A DNA stretch of 64,000 bases from Cupriavidus pinatubonensis (GCF_019602855.1 NZ_CP080767.1:124001-188000); one strand, 5' to 3'. Counted from the stretch's first letter, positions 40,560 to 53,702 are shown. Notes: generated from the letters alone by a model not told the origin. Program-made: numbers and translations.

Positions 40560-41248
40560 GCATCGAAGCGAAGGCATCCGGCGACGCGCCGGAATACCTG
40601 CTGTACTGCTTTGCCCAGTCGGGCAATGCCTACAAGGCGGCGCTGCTGATGGAAACCGTCGGCATACAGCGCGGCCGCAAGCTGTGGCAGCCGCGCTTCG
40701 TCGATTTCTTCAATGGCGAGACCCGTACGCCGGAGTATCGCGCCATCAACGTGATGGGCGAGGTGCCGGTGCTCGAGTTCGGCGGGCAGCGCCTGACGCA
40801 GTCCGGTGTGATCCTGGAAACGCTCGCGTCGCGCCTCGATGCCTACGGCGCCGCAAGCGATGCAGAGCGCGCCGAAGTCCTGCGCTGGCTGCTGTTCGAC
40901 AACCACAAGTTCACGTCGTACACCGCGACCTACCGCTTCCTGCGCGCGTTTGCATCGTCGCCGGACCCGACGGTGGTGCAGTTCTTCCGCGCACGCTGCG
41001 AAGGCGCGTGGAGCGTGCTGAACGCGCAACTCGCCGGCCGCAGTTTCGTGGTGGGCGACCACGCCACCATCGCCGACTTCTCGCTGGCGGGCTATGTGTT
41101 CTTCGATGACGAGATCGGTGTGCACTGGCGCAAGGAGTACCCGCACATCCACGCCTGGACGGAACGCATGCGCGCGCTGCCGGGATGGAAACATCCGTAT
41201 GACCTGATGCCCGGACATCCGCTTAACAAGCCCGTCGTTCCCGCGTAG
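40556..41248 (+). CDS. Glutathione S-transferase family protein
   Basis: The 230-residue protein has a thioredoxin-like N-terminal part (YLLYCFAQSGNAYKAALLMETVGI, NVMGEVPVLEFGG) and an alpha-helical C-terminal GST domain (VVGDHATIADFSLAGYVFF). GGGGAG precedes the start. Its last codons and stop (PVVPA, TAG) are supplied by a REP-like repeat that begins at about 41234, so the native C terminus may have differed. Confidence 0.85.
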   Translation: MSIEAKASGDAPEYLLYCFAQSGNAYKAALLMETVGIQRGRKLWQPRFVDFFNGETRTPEYRAINVMGEVPVLEFGGQRLTQSGVILETLASRLDAYGAASDAERAEVLRWLLFDNHKFTSYTATYRFLRAFASSPDPTVVQFFRARCEGAWSVLNAQLAGRSFVVGDHATIADFSLAGYVFFDDEIGVHWRKEYPHIHAWTERMRALPGWKHPYDLMPGHPLNKPVVPA

Positions 41249-41320
41249 GCGGGAACCCAGTGACTTCTTAGGACGCTGGATTCCCGCCCACGTGCCCTTT
41301 GGGTATGCGCGGGAATGACA
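41234..41320. repeat. Interspersed REP-like element between GST and liuB genes
   Basis: Inverted modules CGTTCCCGC-GTAG-GCGGGAACCCAG, CTGGATTCCCGCC and GCGGGAATGACA resemble the short intergenic repeats common in Burkholderiaceae genomes. The element overlaps the 3' end of the GST gene. Confidence 0.65.
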
Positions 41321-41347
41321 GGGGTGACAAGCAGGAAGGGACAAACC

Positions 41348-42955
41348 ATGCCCACGCTGGAAACCAAACTCAACGCGCGCTCCGAATCGTTCAAGTCGAA
41401 TGCCGAAGCCATGCAGGCGCTGGTCGCCGACCTCAAGGCCAAGGTCGCCAAGCTCGCCGAAGGCGGCGGCGATGCCGCGCGTGACAAGCACCTGTCGCGC
41501 GGCAAGCTGCTGCCGCGCGATCGCGTGCAGCAACTGCTGGATCCGGGCACGCCGTTCCTGGAACTGTCGCAGCTCGCCGCGTACGACATGTACGACAACG
41601 CTGCGCCGGGCGCGGGCATCATCACCGGCATCGGGCGCGTGGCCGGGCAGGAATGCGTGATCGTCTGCAACGACGCGACCGTCAAGGGCGGCACGTATTA
41701 CCCGATGACGGTCAAGAAGCACGTGCGTGCGCAGGAGATCGCCGAGCAGAACAACTTGCCGTGCATCTATCTGGTGGACTCGGGCGGTGCGAACCTGCCG
41801 AACCAGGACGATGTATTCCCCGACCGCGATCACTTCGGGCGCATCTTCTACAACCAGGCCAACCTGTCCAAGCAGGGCATCCCGCAGATCGCCGTGGTGA
41901 TGGGCTCTTGCACGGCCGGCGGCGCCTATGTGCCGGCAATGAGCGATGAGTCGATCATCGTCAAGAACCAGGGCACGATTTTCCTCGGCGGTCCACCGCT
42001 GGTGAAGGCCGCTACGGGCGAAGAAGTCACAGCCGAAGACCTCGGCGGCGCCGATGTGCATACGCGCCTGTCAGGCGTGGCGGATTACTTCGCGCAGAAC
42101 GATCATCACGCGCTGTCGCTGGCCCGGAACATCGTGCAGCACCTGAACCGGCGCAAGCCCGACCAGATCCGCCTGCATGCGCCGGCCGATCCGCTGTATC
42201 CGGTAGAAGAACTGTACGGCGTGATCCCGACCGATACGCGCAAGCCGTTCGATGTACGCGAGGTCATCGCGCGCATTGTCGATGGCTCCGAGTTCGACGA
42301 ATTCAAGGCGCGCTACGGCACGACGCTCGTCTGCGGCTTCGCACGCATCTGGGGCTACCCGGTCGGCATCATCGCCAACAACGGCATCCTGTTTTCCGAA
42401 TCGGCGCTCAAGGGCGCGCACTTCATCGAACTGTGCTGCCAGCGCAAGATTCCGCTGGTGTTCCTGCAGAACATCACGGGCTTCATGGTAGGCCGCAAGT
42501 ACGAGAACGAAGGCATCGCACGCAATGGTGCCAAGATGGTCACGGCGGTCGCTACGGCACAGGTGCCGAAGTTCACGGTGATCATTGGCGGCTCGTTCGG
42601 TGCGGGCAACTACGGCATGTGCGGCCGTGCGTATTCGCCGCGCTTCCTGTGGATGTGGCCGAACGCGCGTATCTCCGTGATGGGCGGCGAGCAGGCCGCA
42701 AGCGTGCTGGCGACGGTGCGCCGCGACGGCATCGAGGCCAAGGGCGGTAATTGGAGCGCGGAGGAAGAAGAGGCATTCAAGCAGCCGATCCGCAACCAGT
42801 ACGAGCATCAGGGTCATCCGTACTACGCGAGCGCGCGGCTGTGGGACGACGGGGTCATCGATCCCGCGCAGACGCGCACGGTGCTCGGGCTGGGCCTGTC
42901 GGCCAGCCTCAACGCGCCGATCGACGACATGAAGTTCGGCGTGTTCCGCATGTAA
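41348..42955 (+). CDS. liuB: 3-methylcrotonyl-CoA carboxylase beta subunit
   Basis: The 535-residue carboxyltransferase has both crotonase-like halves, with [67 protein letters not shown], and [27 protein letters not shown]. The C-terminal ERNQY...[17 protein letters not shown] pattern and length match LiuB. It forms the MCC complex with LiuD, encoded 5.7 kb downstream; the intervening genes are a hydrolase and bioAFDB. Confidence 0.94.
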   Translation: MPTLETKLNARSESFKSNAEAMQALVADLKAKVAKLAEGGGDAARDKHLSRGKLLPRDRVQQLLDPGTPFLELSQLAAYDMYDNAAPGAGIITGIGRVAGQECVIVCNDATVKGGTYYPMTVKKHVRAQEIAEQNNLPCIYLVDSGGANLPNQDDVFPDRDHFGRIFYNQANLSKQGIPQIAVVMGSCTAGGAYVPAMSDESIIVKNQGTIFLGGPPLVKAATGEEVTAEDLGGADVHTRLSGVADYFAQNDHHALSLARNIVQHLNRRKPDQIRLHAPADPLYPVEELYGVIPTDTRKPFDVREVIARIVDGSEFDEFKARYGTTLVCGFARIWGYPVGIIANNGILFSESALKGAHFIELCCQRKIPLVFLQNITGFMVGRKYENEGIARNGAKMVTAVATAQVPKFTVIIGGSFGAGNYGMCGRAYSPRFLWMWPNARISVMGGEQAASVLATVRRDGIEAKGGNWSAEEEEAFKQPIRNQYEHQGHPYYASARLWDDGVIDPAQTRTVLGLGLSASLNAPIDDMKFGVFRM

Positions 42956-42988
42956 GGGCGTCAGAAAAACTCGCCTTGCGCGATTGTC

Positions 42989-43894
42989 ATGGGTTGTCCT
43001 GCCTTGCTGTTTCGATGTCTTTCCCTACTGCCGGTGATCGGCCTGCTGGTGTATGCGCAGACCGTGGCGCAGGCGCAGCCTCCGGGCACGGCACCGGCGC
43101 CGGCAACCGCGCGCGTGCGTTTTTCGGAGCAGGTGGTACTGGTGCCCAAGGCCGCTTCGCCGTTCAGCATCGACCTGGAAGCCACGGTATTCCGCCCGAA
43201 CGGCGAGGGTCCGTTTCCGCTCGTGGTCATCAATCATGGCAAGGCCCCCGGCAAGCCGGCGTTCCAGGGCCGGGCGCGCTTCCCGGCGCAGACCGTCGAG
43301 TTCCTGCGCCGCGGGTACGTCGTGGTGCTGCCGATGCGCCAGGGCTTCGCGCGCTCGGGTGGGCCATATATCGGGGGCAGTTGCAACATCGAGGTCAACG
43401 GCCAGCAGCAGGCCGAGGATGTGGTGGCCGCGCTGGACTACATGGTCAACCAGCCCTATGTCGACAAGGACCGCATCGTCGTGATCGGCCAGTCGCACGG
43501 CGGCCTGACCACCATGGCCTTCAGCACGATTTCCTATCCCGGCGTGCTTGGCGTGGTCAACTTCGCCGGCGGCTTGCGCAACCTCAGTTGCGCGGACTGG
43601 GAAGACAGGCTGATCGAGACCTTCGGCGACTATGGCAAGGACGCGCGCTATCCTTCGCTGTGGATTTACGGGGACAACGACAGCTATTGGCCAGCGCCGC
43701 TGCCCGACCGCATGTTCAATGCGTACAAGGCCAACGCGAAAGGACCGGCCGCGAAGGCGCGCATGGTCGATGTCGGCGAATTCGGCGGCGATTCGCATCG
43801 GCTGTTCAGCGCGCGCGAAGGCATTCCCATCTGGCTGCCGGAAGTCGGCGCTTTTTTTCGGTCGCTGGGTTTGCCGTTTGATAACGGGTCCTGA
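42989..43894 (+). CDS. Secreted/lipoprotein-like alpha/beta hydrolase (dienelactone-hydrolase fold)
   Basis: The 301-residue protein has an N-terminal signal sequence (cleavage near AQA-QPP, about residue 29), then an alpha/beta-hydrolase with VINHGKAPG, nucleophile elbow GQSHGG, YGDNDSYW (acid) and GDSHRLF (His). It is exported and probably an esterase of unknown substrate. It stands where liuC would be expected next to liuB. Confidence 0.82.
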   Translation: MGCPALLFRCLSLLPVIGLLVYAQTVAQAQPPGTAPAPATARVRFSEQVVLVPKAASPFSIDLEATVFRPNGEGPFPLVVINHGKAPGKPAFQGRARFPAQTVEFLRRGYVVVLPMRQGFARSGGPYIGGSCNIEVNGQQQAEDVVAALDYMVNQPYVDKDRIVVIGQSHGGLTTMAFSTISYPGVLGVVNFAGGLRNLSCADWEDRLIETFGDYGKDARYPSLWIYGDNDSYWPAPLPDRMFNAYKANAKGPAAKARMVDVGEFGGDSHRLFSAREGIPIWLPEVGAFFRSLGLPFDNGS

Positions 43895-44181
43895 TTGGTC
43901 GTCGATGCAGACGCATGCCAGGCAATGCACCTCAAGCCCAACCGCCCCCCGCCTTTTTGCGCGGCAATTCGAAGAAAATTTTGCGTGAAGATAGCGACAC
44001 GCTGGCACCAAGAGTCGGCCTTCGTCGCGGTAAGTTCGGTCAAATCACGATAACTCTACCCTAAAACCAGAAATCCATCGCCATTGCCAACCCCAAGGAG
44101 ACATTCCTAACATGATCCTCCCGAACCATTCCGCAGCGCAGCGAGTACGCACCGCGAAATGGTCAACAAAGGAGGACTCCC

Positions 44182-45600
44182 TTGGAACAACAGTCCCTGC
44201 ATGCCCCACTGCCCGGCGCCAGCGATTCGCTAGCGCTGCGCAGCAAGCACGCCGTCTGGCACCCCTGCACGCGCCTGCGTCCAGACGACACCGCCACGCC
44301 GCTCGCCATCGTCCGTGGCGAGGGCCCCTGGCTCCATGACGCTGACGGCCACCGCTATTTCGACGCTACCAGTTCCTGGTGGGTCAACCTGTTCGGCCAC
44401 GCCAATCCGAAGATCAACGCCGCGCTGGCAGACCAGCTCCAGACGCTTGAGCACGTCATGCTCGCCGGCTGTACGCACGCGCCTGCCGTCGAACTTGCCG
44501 AGCGCCTGTCCGCACTGACCGGCGGCGCACTCGGCCACGCGTTCTACGCGTCGGACGGCGCGTCCGCCGTGGAGATCGCGCTCAAGATGAGCTTCCACTA
44601 CTGGCGCAACACCGGCCTGCCGGCCAAGCGCGAGTTCGTCTGCCTGGCCAATGGCTACCACGGCGAAACCGTGGGCGCGCTGGGCGTGACTGATCTCGAT
44701 GTCTTCCGCGATGCCTATGACCCGCTGATCCGTCGCGCGCATGTGGTGATGTCGCCCGACGCGCGTCAGGCCGCAGATGACGAGACCGCCGCCGATGTCG
44801 CCGTGCGCGCGTTGGCCGCACTCGAGACACTGCTGCGCGATCGCGCAGGCCAGATTGCCGCGCTGATCGTCGAGCCGCTCGTGCAATGCGCGGCGGGCAT
44901 GGCCATGTACGACCCATCCTATCTGGAGGGCGCGCGCGCGCTGTGCGATCGCTACCGTGTGCACCTGATCGCCGACGAGATCGCGGTTGGCTGCGGGCGC
45001 ACCGGCACGTTCTTCGCGTGGGAGCAATGCCGCGATGCGGACCAGCCGCTGCCCGCGCATGCATGGCCCGATTTCCTGTGCCTGTCCAAGGGCATCAGCG
45101 GTGGCTATCTGCCGCTGTCGCTCGTGCTGTCGCGCCCGGAAATCCAGCGCGCCTTCATTGCCGATGAGCTCGCGCGCAGCTTCCTGCATTCGCATTCCTA
45201 CACCGGCAACCCGCTCGCCTGCCGCGCCGCCGTGGCAACGCTCGACCTGTTCGCGCAGGACGACGTCATCGCGCAGAACCGCGCCCGGTCGCAGTGGCTG
45301 GCCGACGCGATGGCGCCGTTCGCCCGCGATGCGCGCCTGCACCGCATGCGCCAGCGCGGGCTGATCTGGGCCGTCGATGTCCGCGAGGAACGGGCTGGCG
45401 AAGGCTTCGCCGGGCGCTTCCATCAGGCCGCGCGTGCGCGCGAACTGCTGGTGCGGCCGATCGGCAACACGCTGTACGTGATGCCGCCCTACGTATTCGA
45501 TGCCGAGCAGGCGCGCTGGCTCGCCACGCAACTGCAGGCCACGCTGGACGATGTGCTCGGCAACGCCGAGGCTGACAAGGAGGTACGCCATGCTGCTTGA
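44182..45600 (+). CDS. bioA: Adenosylmethionine-8-amino-7-oxononanoate aminotransferase
   Basis: The 472-residue class III aminotransferase has [21 protein letters not shown], the PLP lysine in [13 protein letters not shown], and [15 protein letters not shown]. It converts KAPA to DAPA. It starts at TTG 44182 after AAAGGAGGACTC. It heads bioA-bioF-bioD-bioB; no BioR-like palindrome was seen in the 287 bases upstream. Confidence 0.95.
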   Translation: MEQQSLHAPLPGASDSLALRSKHAVWHPCTRLRPDDTATPLAIVRGEGPWLHDADGHRYFDATSSWWVNLFGHANPKINAALADQLQTLEHVMLAGCTHAPAVELAERLSALTGGALGHAFYASDGASAVEIALKMSFHYWRNTGLPAKREFVCLANGYHGETVGALGVTDLDVFRDAYDPLIRRAHVVMSPDARQAADDETAADVAVRALAALETLLRDRAGQIAALIVEPLVQCAAGMAMYDPSYLEGARALCDRYRVHLIADEIAVGCGRTGTFFAWEQCRDADQPLPAHAWPDFLCLSKGISGGYLPLSLVLSRPEIQRAFIADELARSFLHSHSYTGNPLACRAAVATLDLFAQDDVIAQNRARSQWLADAMAPFARDARLHRMRQRGLIWAVDVREERAGEGFAGRFHQAARARELLVRPIGNTLYVMPPYVFDAEQARWLATQLQATLDDVLGNAEADKEVRHAA

Positions 45601-46816
45601 ACAATTGCGCCGCGCCGCGGACGAACGCCAGGCCCGCGCGCTCACGCGCCGGCGCCGCATTGCGCATACCGCATGCGCGCCGCACCAGGCCGTCGGCCCG
45701 GTGGATGCACCGGCGCCGCAGCCGTTGCTGACGTTCTGCAGCAACGACTACATGGGACTCGCAAGCCATCCCGATGTCGTTGCCGCGCTAGCCGACGGAG
45801 CACGTCTCTACGGCGCCGGCAGCGGCGCTTCGCATCTTGTCAGCGGGCATTCGCTTGCGCATGCGCGGCTCGAAGAGGAACTCGCGCGCTGGTTCGCGCC
45901 GCACATCCCGCAAGCGCGCACGCTGTACTTCTGCACTGGCTACATGGCCAACATGGCCGTGCTGACGGCGCTGGGCACCGCGGGCGCGACGCTGTTCTGC
46001 GAAACGCTGAACCATGCCTCGCTGATCGACGGCGCACGCCTTGCGCGCGCCGATGTGCAGCGCTACCCGCACTGCGACGCCGCCGCACTGGACGCGCTGC
46101 TCGCGGCCAGCACTAGCCCGCTCAAGCTGATCGTCACCGACAGCGTGTTCAGCATGGACGGCGATGTGGCGCCGCTGGCGGAATTGCTTGCGCTGGCCGA
46201 ACGCCATGACGCGTGGATCATCGTCGACGATGCGCATGGCTTCGGCGTGCTCGGCGACGATGGCCATGGCGTACTGCAGGCATTGGGGCTGAACTCGGAG
46301 CGCTTCATCTACATCGGCACGCTCGGCAAGGCCGCCGGCGTGGCGGGCGCGTTCGTCGCCGCGCACGAGACCATCATCGAACATCTGGTCAACACCGCGC
46401 GGCCCTACATCTACACCACGGCTGCCCCGCCGGCGGTTGCGCATGCGCTGATGGCAAGCCTTGCCATCATTGAGGGCGAGGAGGGCCGGCAGCGCCGCGC
46501 CAACCTGAACCAGCTGATCGCCGACCTCCGCGCAGGCCTCGCGCCGCTGGCCGCCGCAGCCGGCTGGGAACTCGGCGACAGTGCCACCGCTGTGCAGCCT
46601 CTGATTGTCGGGGACAACGCTGTCTCGCTGGCATTGTCCGCGCGCCTCGAAGCAGAAGGCATCCGCGTCGGCGCGATCCGGCCGCCAACCGTGCCCGAGG
46701 GAACCGCGCGGCTGCGCATCACGTTGTCGGCCACGCATACGGCGGCGGACGTGCAGCGCCTCGTTAGCGTGCTGGCCGACGCGGTGCCCCCCGAAGCGAA
46801 GCGGGAGGCCGCATGA
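45590..46816 (+). CDS. bioF: 8-amino-7-oxononanoate synthase
   Basis: The 408-residue PLP enzyme has [32 protein letters not shown], and the PLP lysine in [15 protein letters not shown]. It condenses pimeloyl-ACP (or -CoA) with alanine. Its start overlaps the bioA end by 11 bases, with AAGGAGG in the bioA sequence, so it is translationally coupled. Confidence 0.95.
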   Translation: MLLEQLRRAADERQARALTRRRRIAHTACAPHQAVGPVDAPAPQPLLTFCSNDYMGLASHPDVVAALADGARLYGAGSGASHLVSGHSLAHARLEEELARWFAPHIPQARTLYFCTGYMANMAVLTALGTAGATLFCETLNHASLIDGARLARADVQRYPHCDAAALDALLAASTSPLKLIVTDSVFSMDGDVAPLAELLALAERHDAWIIVDDAHGFGVLGDDGHGVLQALGLNSERFIYIGTLGKAAGVAGAFVAAHETIIEHLVNTARPYIYTTAAPPAVAHALMASLAIIEGEEGRQRRANLNQLIADLRAGLAPLAAAAGWELGDSATAVQPLIVGDNAVSLALSARLEAEGIRVGAIRPPTVPEGTARLRITLSATHTAADVQRLVSVLADAVPPEAKREAA

Positions 46817-47559
46817 ACCGCATAAACCAGCCCGCCAGGTTCCAGTGCTTCGTCACCGGCACCGACACCGGCGTCGGCAAGACCCACGCGAGCGCCACGC
46901 TGCTGCATGCGCTGCACGCGGCCGGCTATGCCGCCGTCGGCATGAAGCCCGTGGCCAGCGGCAGCGAATGGCGCGTCGATCACTGGCACAACGATGACGT
47001 GGCCGCGCTGCGTGCCGCCAGCTCCGTCGCGGTGCCGCTGGGACAGACCTGCCCGTTCTTGCTGCGCACGCCATGCTCGCCGCATCTGGCTGCGGCGCAG
47101 GAAGGCGTGCGCATCACGCGTGCGCCGATCCGCCATGCGTTCGACGCGCTGCGCGAGCAGGCCGATGCCGTCGTCGTTGAAGGCGTCGGCGGCTTCCATG
47201 TGCCGCTCGATACCGGCGCGGTGCGCTGGAGCACGGCGGACCTTGCCGAGATGCTGGCGCTGCCAGTCGTCATGGTGGTGGGCATCCGCCTCGGTTGCCT
47301 GAATCACGCCGTGCTGACCGCCGAAGCCATCCGCGCACGCGGCCTGACACTGGCTGGCTGGATCGCCAACCGTGTCGACCCGGACATGTTGCTGGCTGAC
47401 GAGAACATCGCCACGCTGCATGACGCGCTCGACGCACCTTGCCTGGGCGAGCTGCCGTGGCAACTGGCGCCGGCCGATGCCGCTGCCCGTCTCGACCTCG
47501 CGCCGCTGTTTGCCCATTCCCTCCAATACCGAGCCGAGGCCACAAGCCTCGCCGCATAA
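46813..47559 (+). CDS. bioD: Dethiobiotin synthetase
   Basis: The 248-residue protein has the P-loop [31 protein letters not shown] and IANRVDP. It closes the ureido ring of DAPA with CO2 and ATP. It overlaps bioF by four bases. Confidence 0.94.
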   Translation: MNRINQPARFQCFVTGTDTGVGKTHASATLLHALHAAGYAAVGMKPVASGSEWRVDHWHNDDVAALRAASSVAVPLGQTCPFLLRTPCSPHLAAAQEGVRITRAPIRHAFDALREQADAVVVEGVGGFHVPLDTGAVRWSTADLAEMLALPVVMVVGIRLGCLNHAVLTAEAIRARGLTLAGWIANRVDPDMLLADENIATLHDALDAPCLGELPWQLAPADAAARLDLAPLFAHSLQYRAEATSLAA

Positions 47560-47574
47560 AACCAGAACCTCACC

Positions 47575-48603
47575 ATGAACCAAGCCGCTCAAACCGTCGC
47601 CACCATCTCCGCCGAAGCGCTGCGCCAGACCGCGCGCAACACCCATGCATTGCCGGAAGACGCCCGCTGGCGCGTCGACGACGTGGCCGCGCTGTTCGCG
47701 CTGCCGTTCAACGACCTGCTGTTCCGCGCGCAGCAGGTGCATCGCGAGAACTTCGACGCCAACACCGTGCAGCTTTCCACGCTGCTGTCGATCAAGACCG
47801 GCGGCTGCGAAGAGGATTGCGGCTACTGCCCGCAAAGCGCGCACCACGACGCCGGCGTCAAGGCCGAAAAGCTGATGGAACTCGATGAAGTGCTCGAAGC
47901 CGCCCGCGCTGCCAAGGCCAACGGCGCTACGCGCTTTTGCATGGGAGCCGCCTGGCGCAGCCCGAAGGACCGCCACCTGGAGCCGGTCATGGACATGGTG
48001 CGCGAGGTCAAGGCCATGGGCCTGGAAACCTGCGTGACGCTCGGCATGCTGAAGGCCGAGCAGGCGCAGCAGCTCAAGGACGCGGGCCTGGATTATTACA
48101 ACCACAACCTCGATACCTCGCCCGAGTTCTACGGCAAGATCATCACCACGCGCACGTACCAGGATCGTCTCGATACGATCGGCCATGTGCGCGACGCCGG
48201 CATCAACGTGTGCTGCGGCGGCATCGTCGGCATGGGGGAATCACGCGAGGCGCGTGCCGGGCTGATCGCGCAGCTCGCCAATATGGATCCGTATCCGGAA
48301 TCGGTGCCCATCAACAACCTGGTGCAGGTCGAAGGCACGCCGCTGGCCGGCACCGAGGCGCTGGACCCGTTCGAGTTTGTCCGTACGATCGCCGTGGCCC
48401 GCATCACCATGCCGGGCGCGATGGTGCGCCTCTCCGCCGGCCGCGAGGCGATGGACGAGGCGCTGCAGGCGTTGTGCTTCATGGCGGGCGCCAACTCCAT
48501 CTTCTACGGCGAAAAGCTGCTGACCACGGGCAATCCGCAGGCTGACCGCGACCGCGCGCTGCTGGCGCGACTCGACATCCGTGCGGAAGGCTACGCAGGC
48601 TAA
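47575..48603 (+). CDS. bioB: Biotin synthase
   Basis: The 342-residue radical-SAM enzyme has the [4Fe-4S] motif Cys78-Cys82-Cys85 ([13 protein letters not shown]), [24 protein letters not shown] and [11 protein letters not shown]. It inserts sulfur into dethiobiotin. It begins 15 bases after bioD and completes the biotin operon. Confidence 0.96.
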   Translation: MNQAAQTVATISAEALRQTARNTHALPEDARWRVDDVAALFALPFNDLLFRAQQVHRENFDANTVQLSTLLSIKTGGCEEDCGYCPQSAHHDAGVKAEKLMELDEVLEAARAAKANGATRFCMGAAWRSPKDRHLEPVMDMVREVKAMGLETCVTLGMLKAEQAQQLKDAGLDYYNHNLDTSPEFYGKIITTRTYQDRLDTIGHVRDAGINVCCGGIVGMGESREARAGLIAQLANMDPYPESVPINNLVQVEGTPLAGTEALDPFEFVRTIAVARITMPGAMVRLSAGREAMDEALQALCFMAGANSIFYGEKLLTTGNPQADRDRALLARLDIRAEGYAG

Positions 48604-48615
48604 TAGTTAAGAAAT

Positions 48616-48627
48616 CTTCACGTGAAG
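48616..48627. promoter_or_regulatory. Palindrome CTTCACGTGAAG between bioB and liuD
   Basis: A 12-bp palindrome, 50 bases before the liuD start; core TTCACGTGAA is shared with 19051-19062. Confidence 0.4.
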
Positions 48628-48676
48628 GGCTCCCCCGCCGTAAGATCGCCATAACGGGGTTAAAAGGAGGGAGCTC

Positions 48677-50701
<2,025 letters not shown>

Positions 50702-50801
50702 GCCGCCGGCGGGAGCGGGGCGATTGCCGGCCACCGGCCGGCACCGTCGCGCGACCTCTGCGAAAATGCAGGCATCCCGCCACAGAAGACCCGGAGTCCC
50801 C

Positions 50802-51743
50802 ATGAAGTTGCAGTTGTACGTGCCCGATGGCCGCTATGAACCCTGGATCGAAGGCTTCGCGCAGGCGCTGCCCGAAGCGCAGTGCGTCACCTGGGAAGAT
50901 AGCCGCGGCGAACCGGCCGACTACGCCGTGGTCTGGCGTCCTCCCGTGGAAATGCTGCGCGGCCGTACCGACCTGAAGGCGGTGTTCAACCTCGGCGCCG
51001 GCGTGGACGGCATCTTGCGCCTGCGCGACCAGGATCCGGATGCGCTGCCCGCCGGCGTGCCGATCGTGCGCCTGGACGACGCCGGCATGGCCGCCCAGAT
51101 GGTCGAATACGTCACCCATGCGGTGCTGCGCTATTTCCGCCGGTTGGACGACTATGCGGCGCAGCAGCAGGCCGGCAACTGGAAGTTCCTGAAGCCGCAC
51201 CGCCGTGCGGACTTCACCATCGGCGTGATGGGCGTTGGCGCGCTCGGCACGCATATCGCGCGCACGCTGGCCGGGTTCGGGTTTCCGGTGCGCGGCTGGA
51301 GCCGCACCGCGCGCGCGATCGAGGGCGTGGTGGGCTTCCATGGCGATGCCGGCCGCGTGCCGTTCCTCGACGGCTTGCGCGTGCTGGTCAATGTGCTGCC
51401 GCTGACGCCTGAGACCGAAAACATCCTGAACGGCGAACTGTTCGGCAAGCTGGCGAAGGGCGCCTACGTGATCAATGTCGCGCGTGGCCAGCATCTCGCG
51501 GAGGACGATCTGCTCGCCGCTGTGCAGGCAGGACAGATCGCCGGCGCGACACTCGACGTATTCCGCACCGAGCCGCTGCCGGCGGACCACCCGTTCTGGC
51601 AGGAACCGCGCATCACCATCACGCCGCATATCTCGGCGCTGACGCTGCGCGAGGACAGCATCGCGCAGATTGCCGGCAAGATCCGCGCGCTGCGTGCGGG
51701 CCAGCCGATCGCCGGCGTCGTCGACCTGCAGCGCGGCTACTGA
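50802..51743 (+). CDS. ghrA: Glyoxylate/hydroxypyruvate reductase A-type 2-hydroxyacid dehydrogenase
   Basis: The 313-residue NAD(P)H enzyme has the Rossmann segment TIGVMGVGALGTHIARTLAGFGF, INVARGQHLAEDDLL, DVFRTEPLPADHPFW and TPHISA (catalytic His). Family members reduce glyoxylate or hydroxypyruvate. It lies between liuD and liuE; aceK is also in the region, so glyoxylate handling is a plausible but unproven link. The symbol is by family. Confidence 0.88.
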   Translation: MKLQLYVPDGRYEPWIEGFAQALPEAQCVTWEDSRGEPADYAVVWRPPVEMLRGRTDLKAVFNLGAGVDGILRLRDQDPDALPAGVPIVRLDDAGMAAQMVEYVTHAVLRYFRRLDDYAAQQQAGNWKFLKPHRRADFTIGVMGVGALGTHIARTLAGFGFPVRGWSRTARAIEGVVGFHGDAGRVPFLDGLRVLVNVLPLTPETENILNGELFGKLAKGAYVINVARGQHLAEDDLLAAVQAGQIAGATLDVFRTEPLPADHPFWQEPRITITPHISALTLREDSIAQIAGKIRALRAGQPIAGVVDLQRGY

Positions 51744-51785
51744 GCCGCAAGCCATCCGGTACACGAACAGACATTGGAGACAGCG

Positions 51786-52721
51786 ATGAACGTGCCCAAC
51801 TACGTGAAGATCGTCGAAGTCGGCCCGCGCGACGGCTTGCAGAACGAGAAGGCGATGGTGCCGACCGACGTCAAGGTCGCGCTGATCAACCAGCTGACCG
51901 ATGCCGGCTTCGTCAATATCGAGGCCGCTTCTTTCGTCTCGCCGAAGTGGGTGCCGCAAATGGCCGACGGCGCCGACGTGATGGCACGCATCCAGCGCCG
52001 TCCCGGCACGCTGTATTCGGTGCTCACGCCGAATATGAAGGGCTTCGAGGGCGCGGTGGCAGCCGGTGCCGATGAGGTTGTGATTTTCGGCGCCGCGAGC
52101 GAGGCGTTCTCGCAACGGAACATCAACTGCTCGATCGCCGAATCGATCGCACGGTTCGAGCCGGTCGCAGCGGCCGCGAAGGAAAAAAATATCCGCCTGC
52201 GCGGCAGCATCTCGTGCGCGCTGGGTTGCCCGTATCAGGGCGAGGTGCCGGTGAGCGCCGTGGTGGATGTCGTGCGCCGCATGCGCGAACTGGGCTGCGA
52301 CGAGATCGATATCGCCGACACCATCGGCGTGGGCACGCCCGGCAAGGTGCAGGACGTGATGCGCGCGGTGTCGGCCGAGTTCGCGATGGACCGCCTGTCG
52401 GGGCATTTCCATGACACGTATGGCCAGGCGCTGTCGAACATCCTCGCCAGCCTGGAAGTCGGTATCTCGATCTTCCATGCATCGGTGGCGGGCCTCGGCG
52501 GCTGCCCGTACGCCAAGGGCGCGACCGGCAACGTGGCGACCGAAGACGTGCTGTACATGCTGCACGGGCTCGGCATCCATACCGGTATCGATCTCGAAGC
52601 CGTGGTGCGTGCGGGGGACTATATCTCGCAGGCCATCGGCCGCGCCAACAGCTCACGCGTAGGCCGCGCACTGCTGACCAAATGGGCGGCGACAAGCGAA
52701 GCCGCGCCGGCGTGCGCATGA
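51786..52721 (+). CDS. liuE: Hydroxymethylglutaryl-CoA lyase
   Basis: The 311-residue TIM-barrel lyase has EVGPRDGLQNEK, SCALGCPYQGEV, HFHDTYGQAL and the catalytic Cys loop GLGGCPYAKGATGNVATEDVLYML. It splits HMG-CoA to acetyl-CoA and acetoacetate, the last leucine step. It starts MNVPNYVK after GGAGACA. Confidence 0.95.
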   Translation: MNVPNYVKIVEVGPRDGLQNEKAMVPTDVKVALINQLTDAGFVNIEAASFVSPKWVPQMADGADVMARIQRRPGTLYSVLTPNMKGFEGAVAAGADEVVIFGAASEAFSQRNINCSIAESIARFEPVAAAAKEKNIRLRGSISCALGCPYQGEVPVSAVVDVVRRMRELGCDEIDIADTIGVGTPGKVQDVMRAVSAEFAMDRLSGHFHDTYGQALSNILASLEVGISIFHASVAGLGGCPYAKGATGNVATEDVLYMLHGLGIHTGIDLEAVVRAGDYISQAIGRANSSRVGRALLTKWAATSEAAPACA

Positions 52722-52752
52722 ATCCACGACACCAAAGAATTCAGGAGCAAGC

Positions 52753-53277
52753 ATGAGCCAGTCCGCTGACCAGGGCAGCGCCAACCAGACCGAAGGATTG
52801 CCGGAATCCGCGCAGCGCGTTGCCAGCCTGCTGGCCGGGATCGGGCATGACCGTCCCGTGGTGATGCTGCCGGCCACCGGCAAGACGTCGGCCGAGGCTG
52901 CAGCGGGCCTCGGCTGCAGCGTGGCGGAGATCGCCAAGTCGATCATCTTCCGCCGCGTCGAAGATGATGCGCCGGTGCTCGTGATCGCCAGTGGCAGCAA
53001 CCGTGTCGATGAAGCCAAGGTCGCAGCGCGCGTGGGCGCGCTCGGCAAGGCCGACGCGAAGTTCGTGCGCGAGAAGACCGGCTATGCGATTGGCGGCGTC
53101 TGCCCGATCGGCCATGCGGTGGCCCCGGTGATGCTGCTCGACCAGGACCTCTTCCGCTATGAAAGTCTGTGGGCTGCCGCTGGGCATCCGCATGCGGTGT
53201 TCAATCTGACGCCGCAGCAGCTGCAGCAGATGACCGGCGCCGAAGTGGCCGACGTGGCGCAGGGGACGGCGGCATGA
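52753..53277 (+). CDS. YbaK/EbsC-type aminoacyl-tRNA deacylase
   Basis: The 174-residue protein has the YbaK fold: TGKTSAEAAAGLGCSVAEIAKSIIFR, VLVIASGSNRVDEAKVAARVG, and GGVCPIGHAVAPVMLLD. Members deacylate mischarged Cys- or Pro-tRNA; the specific tRNA is not predictable. It overlaps the FlK-like gene by four bases. Confidence 0.85.
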   Translation: MSQSADQGSANQTEGLPESAQRVASLLAGIGHDRPVVMLPATGKTSAEAAAGLGCSVAEIAKSIIFRRVEDDAPVLVIASGSNRVDEAKVAARVGALGKADAKFVREKTGYAIGGVCPIGHAVAPVMLLDQDLFRYESLWAAAGHPHAVFNLTPQQLQQMTGAEVADVAQGTAA

Positions 53278-53702
53278 GTCCCGAGCTGCGCCCGGGCCTT
53301 ACGTTCACGTGGGAGTACACCATACCGCCCAAGGCCACTGTGCCGCGCCTGTATGACGACATCGCGATGTGCACGGAGATGCCGGACGTGCTGGCTACTG
53401 GCTACATGGTCGGCATCATGGAGTGCGCGTGCCTGCAGGCGCTGCGCGACTACCTGGACTGGCCGCGCGAGCAGACACTCGGCACGCTTGTCAGCTTCTC
53501 GCACCTGGCCGCCACGCCGCCCGGCATGACGATCACGGTCAAGGGCCAGCTGGTCGAGGTGGACGGGCGCCGGCTGCGCTTTGAAGTGAGCGCATGGGAT
53601 GGCGAAGACAAGATCACGGAAGGCGTGCACGAACGTCACGTGATCGATGCCGCTCGCTTCAATAAGAAGGTCGCCGCCAAGGCCGCCCGGGCTGCTGGAT
53701 GA
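53274..53702 (+). CDS. FlK-like hotdog thioesterase (fluoroacetyl-CoA thioesterase family)
   Basis: The 142-residue protein lines up closely with Streptomyces FlK as I recall it: catalytic Thr42 (VLATGYMVG), Glu50 (IMECAC), His77 ([11 protein letters not shown]), Gly70 and Arg121 (VHERHVI) are all kept. FlK's phenylalanine gate residues appear here as Cys33 and Met36, so fluoroacetyl selectivity is not assured. Members hydrolyse small acyl-CoAs. It overlaps its neighbours by four bases and is in a YbaK-FlK-DUF1289-MBL set. Confidence 0.8.
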   Translation: MSPELRPGLTFTWEYTIPPKATVPRLYDDIAMCTEMPDVLATGYMVGIMECACLQALRDYLDWPREQTLGTLVSFSHLAATPPGMTITVKGQLVEVDGRRLRFEVSAWDGEDKITEGVHERHVIDAARFNKKVAAKAARAAG

